Part shown: positions 56,288 through 64,000 of the stretch, piece after piece
Layout: every line of letters starts with the position of its first letter
Numbering within the stretch: the stretch's first letter is position 1
NCBI GenBank assembly: GCA_937981555.1
Contig: CALJOK010000008.1
Span: 1 to 64,000, forward strand
Reading direction: 5' to 3'
Length of the DNA: 64,000 nucleotides
Source of the DNA: an uncultured Saprospiraceae bacterium
Lineage (GTDB): Bacteria > Bacteroidota > Bacteroidia > Chitinophagales > Saprospiraceae
The notes under the pieces: generated by a model
The model's input: only the letters and a program-made list of their open reading frames with translations
The model's database searches: none
Told to the model about the DNA's origin: nothing
Translations under genes and position numbers: made by a program

Positions 56288-59200
56288 ATGAACATTAATA
56301 GTTCCCTAAGCAAAACTCCCATAGCAGTCATTGGAATGTCTGCCATGTTCGCAGATGCGAAAAACATCGAAGAGTTTTGGACTAATATTTTACAGTCCAA
56401 AGACAGTATCAAAGAAGTGCCAGCTGATCGTTGGTTGATCGAAGATTATTACGATCCCGACATGTTTGCAGAAGATAAAACTTACTGCAAGGTTGGAGGC
56501 TTCATTCCAAAAGTTGATTTCAATCCAATGGAATTTGGTTTGCCGCCAAATATTTTGGAAGTAACTGATGCAAGTCAATTGTTGGCCTTGGTTGCTGCGC
56601 GTGATGCATTTGAAGATGCTGGCTATGGCCGAAAATCTGCAAAATTCACCGCAGAATTAAAAGCAAAAACAGGTGTAGTAATTGGCGTCGGTGGTGGTCA
56701 AAAATTGATTACTCCCTTGACTGGTCGATTGCAATATCCAGTTTGGGAAAAAGCGTTGCGATCAAGTGGGATTGCTGAAAACGATATTCCACCAATCATT
56801 GATAAGATGAAAAAAGCTTACATCGGTTGGAATGAAAATTCATTTCCAGGGATGTTGGGAAATGTAATTTCAGGAAGAATCACGAATCGTTTTGATCTTG
56901 GAGGAATTAATAGTGTGGTGGATGCAGCATGTGCTGCTTCGTTGAGTGCTATGAAAATGGCGTTAAGTGAATTAGTGGAAGGGCGATGTGACATGATGTT
57001 GACGGGTGGAGTTGATACAGATAATTCACCTTTTATGTATATGAGCTTTTCTAAAACTCCTGCATTTTCTAAGTCTGGAAAAATCACTCCTTTTGCAGAT
57101 GATGCAGATGGAATGTTGATTGGCGAAGGTTTAGGAATGTTGGTTTTAAAAAGATTGGAAGATGCAGAAAGAGATGGTGACAATATCTATTCTGTTATTA
57201 AAGGTATCGGAACTTCAAGTGACGGACGTTTCAAATCAGTATATGCACCACGTCCATCTGGTCAAGCGATGGCGATGGAAAGAACTTATGAAGATGCAGG
57301 TTACGGACCTGAAACAGTTGGATTAATCGAAGCGCATGGAACAGGAACTGGTGCAGGTGATGCTGCTGAACTTACCTCAATGAATATGGTTTTTGGAAAA
57401 GACAATCCGAACAAACAACACATTGCATTAGGTTCTGTCAAGTCACAAGTTGGACATACGAAAGCTGCGGCAGGTGCTGCGGGAATGGTCAAAGCTGCTT
57501 TGGCATTGCACCATAAAATATTGCCTCCTACTATTAATGTGGACAAACCTAGTTCAAAAGTCAACATTGAAGACACCGCTATGTACGTCAATACCGAGGC
57601 TCGACCTTGGTTGCGAAATGGTCATCCACGACGAGCAAGTGTGAGTGCATTCGGTTTTGGTGGAATCAATGTTCACATTGCGATGGAAGAATATCAAGGA
57701 AAAACGCGTTCTGACTTTCGATTACATGAACCATTTAAAACAATCAATCTACAAGAAACAACTCCTGCCAAATTGATTGAATTATTAACGGCTACTTCAA
57801 ATTCTATTTCGGAAAATGGAGAACGTGCTTTTGATAATTTAGCAAAGGAATCTAAGACTGTTGTTTTCGAGAAAAATAATGCTCGTATTTCTTTTGTAGT
57901 AAAAGACAATGACGAGTGTGTTGACTTTTTACAAACTGCTATCCAAACTTTGCAAGCCAATCAAAATGAATGGACGCATCCAAAAGGTATTTATTACCGA
58001 CCAACTGGAATGGATACGAATGGAAAAATTGTGGCACTTTTCTCAGGACAAGGTTCACAATATGTAAGCATGGGTAAAGAATTGGCGAATGCATTCCCTG
58101 AAGCAAGAGAAGCATTTGCAGCAGTTGACGGTATTTTTTATCAAGAAAATTTACCGGCACTTTCAAAAACGATTTTCCCAATTCCTGTTTTCTCAGACGA
58201 AGAAAGAAAAGCGCAACAAGTTATTTTAACGCAAACTCAACATGCTCAACCTGCCATCGGCGCAATGAGTATGGCTCAATATAAGATTTTGCAACGAGCT
58301 GGCTTCCAACCTAACTTTACCGCTGGACATAGTTTTGGAGAGTTGACGGCACTTTGGGCAGCAGGCGTTTACGACGACAGTACATTTTTGGCTTTGGCAA
58401 AAACTCGTGGCGCTGCCATGGCGACTGCTAATCCAAATTCAGATGCAGGTTCAATGCTCGCAGTAAAAGCTTCGGCGGAAGAGGTGCAACCAGCTATTGC
58501 AAATATCCAAGGAGTCAAAATTGCGAACATCAACTCTAACCAACAAGTGGTTTTAGGTGGTAGTACTCCTGCGATTCAAAATGCTTTGACTCAATTAAAA
58601 GCACAAGGATTTAGAGTCGTTCAATTACCAGTTTCGGCAGCTTTCCATACTGAATTTGTTCAGCATGCACAGCAGCCATTTGCAAGTTTTGTGCACACTC
58701 AAAAATTCAACAAACCGCAAATTCCAGTTTACGCCAATTCTACGGGAACAGTATATCCTGAAAACTTGAATGAGTTAAAAACGATTTTAAAAGGACAGAT
58801 TTTAAACCCTGTTTATTTTAAAAATCAAATTGAAAACATTCATGGAGCAGGTGGACAGATATTTATCGAGTTTGGACCAAAAGGTGTTTTGACCAACTTG
58901 GTTAAAAATATTTTAAAAGGAAAAGACCACACGGCAATCGCGATGAATGCCAATGATAAAAAGGATTCAGATTTACAATTCCGACAAGCAGTTGCACAAT
59001 TATCAGTCTTAGGAGTTCAATTAAATAATGTTGACCCTTACAAAAAAGACTTGGTTGCAATTCCTGCAAGGTCGAAAATGAATGTTGCCATCAGCGGTAA
59101 TAATTATGTTTCTCCTCCAACTAAAAAAGCTTATGCTGATGTAATGGACAATGGTTTCCAAGTATCCGGTGGACAAACTAAAATTGTTGAAAAAGTTATT

Positions 59201-60529
59201 GAAAAAATAGTTGAGGTAGAAAGAATAGTTGAGGTGCCAGCGGCGCAAAACTTTATTAATCAAATTGAATCAGAAGAAGAAATTATGAATAAGCAAGCAT
59301 TAGAAATTATCAAATCTGCGTTGGAATCTTTTAACACCAACCAAACTAAGTCTCTAGCAATTTTTGAAAAATTCATGAGCGACCAAAATCAACAGTCTCA
59401 ACAATTGTTGAATTTATTGAATCAACAAATGGGTGGAACGACTCAAGCTCCAGTTGCAAAAGCTGTTGCGCAAAGTGCTCCAGTTCAAGTTGCTCCTATC
59501 GTGCGAGAGACTCCAGTTTTCTCAAATGGAAATGGAAGCAGTAATGGAAATGGAACACAAACCGCAACTAAAGTAGCTGCACCAGTTGCCGTTGCAGCAC
59601 CGACTACAGGTGGCGGTGGTGACACTTCAAAATTAGAAGCAGCATTACTAGAAGTAGTTTCTGAGAAAACAGGTTACCCATCTGAAATGTTAGAATTAGG
59701 AATGGACATGGAAGCGGATTTAGGAATCGACTCAATCAAAAGAGTAGAAATCTTCGGAGCATTAACGGCTCAATATCCTGAGATGGCTGGTATCAATCCA
59801 AACGAATTAACGGAGTTAAGAACACTTGGTGAAATCGTGGATTACGTTTCTGCAAAAGGTGGAAACGCAGTTGCAAATAATGCAGCAACAACTTCAACTC
59901 CTCAAGCAATCACAACTATCAACACACCTGCTCCTGCTTCAACAGTAGCAGCTCCAAGTACTGGCGGCGATACTTCAAAATTAGAAGCAGCATTGTTAGA
60001 AGTAGTTTCTGAAAAAACTGGTTACCCTTCTGAAATGTTAGAACTAAGCATGGACATGGAAGCGGATTTAGGAATTGACTCAATCAAAAGAGTAGAAATT
60101 TTCGGAGCATTAACTGCTCAATATCCTGAGATGGCTGGTATCAATCCAAACGAATTAACGGAGTTAAGAACACTTGGTGAAATCGTAGATTATGTAAGTG
60201 CTAAAGGTGGAAATGCAGTTGCGAGTAACGCAGCAGCAACTCCTGCAGTAGCACCAGTTGCAACTCCAGCAACAAGTGGAGCAGACAATGCAGAATTAGA
60301 AAAAGCATTGTTAGAAGTGGTTTCTGAAAAAACAGGTTACCCATCAGAAATGTTAGAATTAGGCATGGACATGGAAGCGGATTTAGGAATTGATTCTATC
60401 AAAAGAGTGGAAATTTTCGGAGCATTAACTTCGCAATATCCAAGCATGGGAGACATCAATCCTAACGAATTAACAGAGTTAAGAACATTGGGTGAAATCG
60501 TAGATTACGTTTCCTCAAAAAAGGCATAA
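56288..60529 (+). CDS. pfaA: PfaA-like polyunsaturated fatty acid synthase: KS-MAT-ACPx3
   Basis: 1413 residues. The ketosynthase (about 10-465) has Cys215 in DAACAAS, His350 in EAHGTGTGAGDA and His390 in VGHTKAAAG. The malonyl-CoA acyltransferase (about 580-890) has FSGQGSQY and Ser682 in GHSFGE. A repeated charged linker (KIVEKVIEKIVEVERIVEV) precedes three ACPs with phosphopantetheine serines 1149, 1265 and 1370, all in LGIDSIKRVEI, the hallmark of Pfa synthase ACPs. KR and DH-like domains that normally follow in PfaA are encoded from the -1 frame downstream. The protein stops at the TAA at 60527 right after a slippery heptamer. It makes long-chain polyunsaturated acids with the other Pfa proteins in the cytoplasm. 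The product cannot be determined. Confidence 0.93.
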   Translation: MNINSSLSKTPIAVIGMSAMFADAKNIEEFWTNILQSKDSIKEVPADRWLIEDYYDPDMFAEDKTYCKVGGFIPKVDFNPMEFGLPPNILEVTDASQLLALVAARDAFEDAGYGRKSAKFTAELKAKTGVVIGVGGGQKLITPLTGRLQYPVWEKALRSSGIAENDIPPIIDKMKKAYIGWNENSFPGMLGNVISGRITNRFDLGGINSVVDAACAASLSAMKMALSELVEGRCDMMLTGGVDTDNSPFMYMSFSKTPAFSKSGKITPFADDADGMLIGEGLGMLVLKRLEDAERDGDNIYSVIKGIGTSSDGRFKSVYAPRPSGQAMAMERTYEDAGYGPETVGLIEAHGTGTGAGDAAELTSMNMVFGKDNPNKQHIALGSVKSQVGHTKAAAGAAGMVKAALALHHKILPPTINVDKPSSKVNIEDTAMYVNTEARPWLRNGHPRRASVSAFGFGGINVHIAMEEYQGKTRSDFRLHEPFKTINLQETTPAKLIELLTATSNSISENGERAFDNLAKESKTVVFEKNNARISFVVKDNDECVDFLQTAIQTLQANQNEWTHPKGIYYRPTGMDTNGKIVALFSGQGSQYVSMGKELANAFPEAREAFAAVDGIFYQENLPALSKTIFPIPVFSDEERKAQQVILTQTQHAQPAIGAMSMAQYKILQRAGFQPNFTAGHSFGELTALWAAGVYDDSTFLALAKTRGAAMATANPNSDAGSMLAVKASAEEVQPAIANIQGVKIANINSNQQVVLGGSTPAIQNALTQLKAQGFRVVQLPVSAAFHTEFVQHAQQPFASFVHTQKFNKPQIPVYANSTGTVYPENLNELKTILKGQILNPVYFKNQIENIHGAGGQIFIEFGPKGVLTNLVKNILKGKDHTAIAMNANDKKDSDLQFRQAVAQLSVLGVQLNNVDPYKKDLVAIPARSKMNVAISGNNYVSPPTKKAYADVMDNGFQVSGGQTKIVEKVIEKIVEVERIVEVPAAQNFINQIESEEEIMNKQALEIIKSALESFNTNQTKSLAIFEKFMSDQNQQSQQLLNLLNQQMGGTTQAPVAKAVAQSAPVQVAPIVRETPVFSNGNGSSNGNGTQTATKVAAPVAVAAPTTGGGGDTSKLEAALLEVVSEKTGYPSEMLELGMDMEADLGIDSIKRVEIFGALTAQYPEMAGINPNELTELRTLGEIVDYVSAKGGNAVANNAATTSTPQAITTINTPAPASTVAAPSTGGDTSKLEAALLEVVSEKTGYPSEMLELSMDMEADLGIDSIKRVEIFGALTAQYPEMAGINPNELTELRTLGEIVDYVSAKGGNAVASNAAATPAVAPVATPATSGADNAELEKALLEVVSEKTGYPSEMLELGMDMEADLGIDSIKRVEIFGALTSQYPSMGDINPNELTELRTLGEIVDYVSSKKA
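59620..60525 (+). repeat. Three tandem ACP-coding repeats
   Basis: Three about 240-bp copies start near 59620, 59965 and 60286 with long identical blocks, such as those coding EALLEVVSEKTGYPSEML-like and MEADLGIDSIKRVEI segments. Alanine/threonine/proline linkers separate them. ACP repeat number differs among Pfa synthases and is thought to affect yield. Confidence 0.9.
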
Positions 60530-60559
60530 GCGGAACAGTTGCGCCCAAGCCTGTTACGC
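60517..60559 (+). promoter_or_regulatory. Candidate programmed -1 ribosomal frameshift site
   Basis: The slippery heptamer A AAA AAG (60517-60523) lies in the correct phase. Reading frame 0 stops at TAA 60527-60529. A hairpin GCGGAACAG/CTGTTACGC (60530-60538 with 60551-60559, one mismatch, 12-nt loop) begins 6 nt after the heptamer. A -1 shift continues the frame into the KR-DH coding region. A one-A deletion in the run would look the same. Confidence 0.5.
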
Positions 60560-60575
60560 CAAATATTGAGGAACA

Positions 60576-60608
60576 AAGTTTACTAAACCTTAAAGGTTTA
60601 GTAAACTT
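60576..60608 (+). repeat. Perfect 14-bp hairpin downstream of the frameshift site
   Basis: AAGTTTACTAAACC pairs with GGTTTAGTAAACTT across a 5-nt loop (TTAAA). It lies in the -1 reading frame that links the ACP and KR regions. It has no T run, so it is not a clear terminator. Confidence 0.85.
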
Positions 60609-60639
60609 AACCACGATAAAAACTTCCGATTTCCACGGC

Positions 60640-63066
60640 GTGGAACGAAGCGAAGTTGGGCTAAAATATTTACCACAACCTGATTATTTGGAATTCACTT
60701 TGCCAAATACACATATCACTTTGGTTACCAATGATGGGTCAGATTTGACATCAAAAGTAGTTTCACAATTGGAAGCAGAAGGCAGCAAAGTTGTTGTTTT
60801 AAATCTGCCAAATCAGGCTAGTAAAATTTCAACTAACGGAATTGATTTAGAAAGTCATTCTGATGAAGCGGTAAAAAATGCTATTGAAAAAATTCGAAAT
60901 CAATATGGTGAAGTAAGAAGTTTTATCCACTTGCATCCTCACTTCGAATTTCAAAATGGAAATTTTGTCCAACATTTCCCTGCGGAAAGACAAATGGTTA
61001 AAACATTGTTTTTCCTAGCAAAACATTTGCAAAAACCTTTGAATGACTTAGGTCAAACTCAACGTGCTAATTTCCTAACCATCACTCGAATGGATGGAAA
61101 ATTAGGTCAAGGAAAAAGAGGAAATGTAAGTGTTGTCGGAGGTGGAATTACTGGTTTGGTAAAATGCTTAAACTTAGAATGGTCTCCTGTTTTTTGTAGA
61201 GCAGTTGACATTCAACCTGAGTTATCTTCAGACGTAATTGCAACACAAGTTATTGCAGAATTGCATGACCCAAATGTGCGAAACATGGAAGTTGCTTTTT
61301 CAGAAGAAGGACGAGCGACTACTAGCGTAACAAAAGTACAATTAACTGATAATCAATCAATTACAACTAACGTAACAAAAGATTCAGTTTTCTTAGTGAG
61401 CGGTGGAGCAAAGGGTGTAACCGCTACTTGCGTCATCGAAATGGCCAAAGCATTCCAATGTAAATTCATTCTTTTAGGACGTTCAGATTTCAGTTATGAA
61501 ATTCCTGAATTCGCTAAAAATGAATCTGACGAAGGCGCATTAAAACGACTCATCATGAACGACTTTAAAGTTCGTGGAGAGAAGCCAAGTTTGCCAGCAG
61601 TTAAGAAAATTTATAAAAATATTGCTGCGAAAAAAGAGATTGAGGATACCATTTCTCAAATCAAAAATCACGGAGCAGAAGTCGCTTATATTAAAGGTGA
61701 CGTGACGAATCCTGCAAGTTTCAAAACTGAGCTTAACAATGTAGTTACAAGTTTTGGAAAAATCACAGGAGTGGTTCACGGAGCAGGAAGATTAGCAGAT
61801 AAATATATTCAAGATAAATCGGAATCAGATTTTGAAAATGTTTTGTCTGTAAAATTAGACGGACTGTTGAGTTTATTCGCTTCGGTGGATATTCACAATT
61901 TGGACCACTTAGTTTTGTTTTCTTCGGTAGCAGGTTTCTATGGAAATGTCGGTCAAACTGACTATGCCATTGCTAACGAAATTTTAAGCAAAGCAGCTCA
62001 CCTTTTCAAAAAGAATCATCCGAACACGCATGTCTCTGCCATCAATTGGGGAGCTTGGGATAGTGGAATGGTCAGCGGTGAATTGAAAGCACAATTCGAA
62101 GCAGCAGGTGTAACGCTCGTCAATAGCGAAGGTGGTGCAGCGATGATGGTCAACGAAATGAATACTGCATATTCAAACCAACCTCAAGTAATTATCGGAG
62201 GAACTTTACCTGCTGGAATTAGTCACCTTGGCGAGTTACGCACGCATAAAATTCGACGACATATTGAGTTGAAAAACAATCCATTTTTGATGCACCATGT
62301 CATTCAAGGCAACGCAGTTTTACCTGTAGTTAATGCTTGCGGATGGATGGCTCAAACTTGCGAAAAAATCTATCCTGATTTTAAAGTTTTTCAAGTAAAA
62401 AATACAAAACTCTTTAAAGGTATCGTCTTCGACGGAAACCAAAAAGAGGATTACATTATCGAATGTAAGGAAATCGAAAAGAACGAATCTGAAATTATTT
62501 TTGAAACTACAGTATTGAGTGAAGGTGGAAAATTACCGACTTATCACTACAGAGCAACTGTGATTTTAAAACATAAAAAACAGATTCCTACTGCTCCAAA
62601 ATTCAATCATCAAACTAGTGGGACGTACACGCCAACAGAAGGTGCTGTTCTTTACAAAGATGGTTCACTTTTCCACGATACTTATTTCCGAGGCATCGAA
62701 CAGATTTTGGATTGCACGGAAAATCAAATCGTTTTGTCTTGCAAAGCACCTGATGTGCCACTTTCAGAACAAGGTCAATTTCCAGTTATTTCTGTGAATA
62801 CTTTTTTTACTGACATCCAATATCAAGGTATGGTGGTGTGGGTTCAAAAATATAATGATGGAGCGAAGAGTCTTCCATTGCAAACTGATTCTGCAATTCT
62901 ATACAAGGATATTCCTATGGGAAAAGAGTTGTTTGTGAATGTAAAAATTGAGGAGTCGAGTGATTTTAAAATGATCGCGACTTGTACTGTTTATGATGAG
63001 GAAGGGGAAGTTTATATGTTGACGGAAGGAGCGACAGTTACAGTATCGAAAGGATTAGAATGGTAA
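60640..63066 (+). CDS. PfaA-like continuation: ketoreductase and dehydratase domains
   Basis: 808 residues from a GTG at 60640. Residues about 1-240 form a Rossmann-like structural KR part. The catalytic KR has a nucleotide loop VSGGAKGV (253-260), with the expected Ser429 in LFSSVAGFYG and Tyr442 in TDYAIAN. A PksDH-like hot-dog region (about 545-800) begins with His553 of HVIQGNAVLP, the HxxxGxxxxP dehydratase motif. The same frame is open back to 60496 with no ATG, GTG or TTG before 60640, and the first ATG after is at codon 119. So it reads best as the C-terminal half of PfaA, made by -1 frameshifting or separated by an indel. A separate protein from a weak GTG cannot be excluded. Confidence 0.88.
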   Translation: MERSEVGLKYLPQPDYLEFTLPNTHITLVTNDGSDLTSKVVSQLEAEGSKVVVLNLPNQASKISTNGIDLESHSDEAVKNAIEKIRNQYGEVRSFIHLHPHFEFQNGNFVQHFPAERQMVKTLFFLAKHLQKPLNDLGQTQRANFLTITRMDGKLGQGKRGNVSVVGGGITGLVKCLNLEWSPVFCRAVDIQPELSSDVIATQVIAELHDPNVRNMEVAFSEEGRATTSVTKVQLTDNQSITTNVTKDSVFLVSGGAKGVTATCVIEMAKAFQCKFILLGRSDFSYEIPEFAKNESDEGALKRLIMNDFKVRGEKPSLPAVKKIYKNIAAKKEIEDTISQIKNHGAEVAYIKGDVTNPASFKTELNNVVTSFGKITGVVHGAGRLADKYIQDKSESDFENVLSVKLDGLLSLFASVDIHNLDHLVLFSSVAGFYGNVGQTDYAIANEILSKAAHLFKKNHPNTHVSAINWGAWDSGMVSGELKAQFEAAGVTLVNSEGGAAMMVNEMNTAYSNQPQVIIGGTLPAGISHLGELRTHKIRRHIELKNNPFLMHHVIQGNAVLPVVNACGWMAQTCEKIYPDFKVFQVKNTKLFKGIVFDGNQKEDYIIECKEIEKNESEIIFETTVLSEGGKLPTYHYRATVILKHKKQIPTAPKFNHQTSGTYTPTEGAVLYKDGSLFHDTYFRGIEQILDCTENQIVLSCKAPDVPLSEQGQFPVISVNTFFTDIQYQGMVVWVQKYNDGAKSLPLQTDSAILYKDIPMGKELFVNVKIEESSDFKMIATCTVYDEEGEVYMLTEGATVTVSKGLEW

Positions 63067-63074
63067 GATAAATT

Positions 63075-63172
63075 GTAGGGGCAATCCCTTGTGGTTGCCC
63101 TGCGCTGTGGGGACATTTTTTGAAATGTATAAAATCCCATGATGCAGGGCAACCACAAGGGATTGCCCCTAC
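63075..63172. repeat. Perfect inverted repeat with 29-bp arms
   Basis: The left arm at 63075-63103 begins GTAGGGGCAATCCCTTGTGG and the right arm at 63144-63172 is the exact reverse complement. The G+C-rich arms stand out from the flanks. It sits between two Pfa genes, 15 bp before the next start codon. Confidence 0.93.
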
Positions 63173-63186
63173 GTTAAAATAATTCA

Positions 63187-64000
63187 ATGACCAAAATAGC
63201 AATAATAGGAACCTCAAATCTTTTCCCAGGCTCTTCCACCACCGAAGAATTTTGGCAAAACCTCCTGCAAGAAAAAGACCTCACGTCTCTTGCAACCGAG
63301 GAAGATTTTGGTGCCAACCCACAACAATTTTTCCATCCCGAAAAAGGAGCAGTTGACAAATGTTATTCCCTTCGAGGAGGTTACATTCGGGATTTCAAAT
63401 TCGATCCAAACGGTTACGAATTACCAGCTGATCTTTTAGCAACACAAGACAAATTATATCAATGGTCACTCTATGTTGCAAAAGAAGCATTAAAAGATAG
63501 CGGCTACGATAATCAAAAAGACATCCTCAAAAAATGCGGAGTCATCCTTGGAAATTTATCTTTCCCAACAAGTACTTCACATCAATTCATGTCCTCCGTT
63601 TATACACAGACAACAGAGGCTGCTGTGCAAAACTTACTCAACGACAAGAGTTTTAAAATAAAAAATAACAAACAACACACGCAAAACGATATCCTTGATC
63701 ACACCCCTTCTCAAATGGTTACCAAAGCATTGGGATTAGGTGCAAATCATTATACTTTGGATGCCGCATGTGCAACTTCATTGTACGCAATCAAATTAGC
63801 TTGCGATGAATTAGTAACTGGAAAATCCGACATGATGTTGGCAGGCGCAGTTTGTGCTTCTGATCAATTATTTATCCACATGGGATTTTCAATTTTTCAT
63901 GCATACGCACCGCATGGAAAGAAATTCGTTCCGATGGATAAAGACTCTGCGGGTCTAGTTTCTTCAGAAGGAGCAGGAATGGTGGTATTGAAAAGATTGG
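63187..64000 (+). CDS. pfaC: PfaC-like polyunsaturated fatty acid synthase, partial (5' part)
   Basis: The 271 codons present are a ketosynthase N-terminus. The start is the ATG at 63187 (MTKIAIIGTSNLFPGS). The opening matches the PfaC pattern with EEFWQNLLQEKD, a long insert with CYSLRGGYI, then GVILGNLSFPTSTSHQF. The active-site Cys195 is in DAACATS. GAVCASDQLFIHMGFSIFHAYAPHGK and SEGAGMVVLKRL follow to the edge. In PfaC a KS, chain-length-factor and two DH domains normally follow; those lie outside the window. It continues the synthase operon. The match is from remembered family sequences, so PfaC rather than another KS is moderately sure. Confidence 0.82.
   Translation, partial: MTKIAIIGTSNLFPGSSTTEEFWQNLLQEKDLTSLATEEDFGANPQQFFHPEKGAVDKCYSLRGGYIRDFKFDPNGYELPADLLATQDKLYQWSLYVAKEALKDSGYDNQKDILKKCGVILGNLSFPTSTSHQFMSSVYTQTTEAAVQNLLNDKSFKIKNNKQHTQNDILDHTPSQMVTKALGLGANHYTLDAACATSLYAIKLACDELVTGKSDMMLAGAVCASDQLFIHMGFSIFHAYAPHGKKFVPMDKDSAGLVSSEGAGMVVLKRL

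Noticed and set aside
56818-57183. 121-codon minus-strand ORF
   Set aside because: It is antisense to the ketosynthase domain, a shadow of strongly biased codon use.
60576-60608. Terminator ending pfaA
   Set aside because: The hairpin has no T run, and the -1 reading frame continues through it, so termination is not supported.

Overview
The window looks like chromosomal DNA of a marine-type Bacteroidota bacterium, probably Saprospiria-like. By eye the G+C content is roughly one third. Supporting signs are three proteins with type IX secretion (T9SS) C-terminal sorting domains, a split SusC/CirA-type TonB-dependent receptor with a CarboxypepD_reg domain, FecI/FecR-style ECF sigma regulation, a GIN-domain lipoprotein, a BamA-like porin, and two promoters of the Bacteroidota TTG...TAnnTTTG type. 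The lineage call is inference from gene content. No rRNA, tRNA, CRISPR array, prophage or insertion sequence was seen.

Layout. 1-1002: two tandem TonB-C-terminal-like proteins, the first cut by the window edge. 1363-9447: M16 peptidase, tricorn-type protease, Tat-exported pirin and a repeat-rich T9SS surface protein. 9833-19428: one long co-directional cluster encoding a tripartite MacB-like export system (adaptor, TolC-like channel, ATPase, two permeases), then an NtrC-type response regulator, its histidine kinase and a small outer-membrane-like protein. 19492-24861: T9SS sulfatase, xylose isomerase, ankyrin protein and GIN lipoprotein. 24981-34036: an ECF sigma/FecR region with a frameshifted TonB receptor, two paralogous barrel-like proteins and an STN plus surface-repeat protein. 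Two copies of a 36-bp element resembling an ECF promoter link the FecR gene and the TonB receptor into a candidate regulon. 34292-46871: acetylxylan esterase, a second ECF sigma with a membrane partner, PAPS reductase with DUF2061 and an Rrf2 regulator, a T9SS FG-GAP protein, an MFS transporter, a BamA homologue and a small barrel protein. 47017-53339: a third ECF sigma translationally coupled to a 1921-residue protein that joins an anti-sigma-like cytoplasmic tail, one membrane helix, macroglobulin domains, an internal CarboxypepD_reg/TonB-plug block and a CxEQ thioester motif. 53679-64000: a secreted protein of unknown role, a TetR regulator and the start of a polyunsaturated-fatty-acid (Pfa) synthase operon.

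Two parts deserve most attention. First, the PfaA-like synthase is split after three ACP domains exactly at an A AAA AAG slippery heptamer. A stop codon follows two codons later, a hairpin starts 6 nt downstream, and the -1 frame is open straight into KR and DH domains with no ATG start. This is either programmed -1 frameshifting or a one-base deletion in an A run. Second, the sigma-coupled thioester macroglobulin/TonB-plug fusion shares its short N-terminal cytoplasmic motif with a smaller sigma-coupled beta-barrel protein at 37023-38156, suggesting a family of sensors that combine the anti-sigma and surface or periplasmic domain in one chain.

Intergenic regions carry many long perfect or near-perfect inverted repeats, several unrelated in sequence to one another. 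They probably act as bidirectional terminators or are dispersed palindromic repeats.
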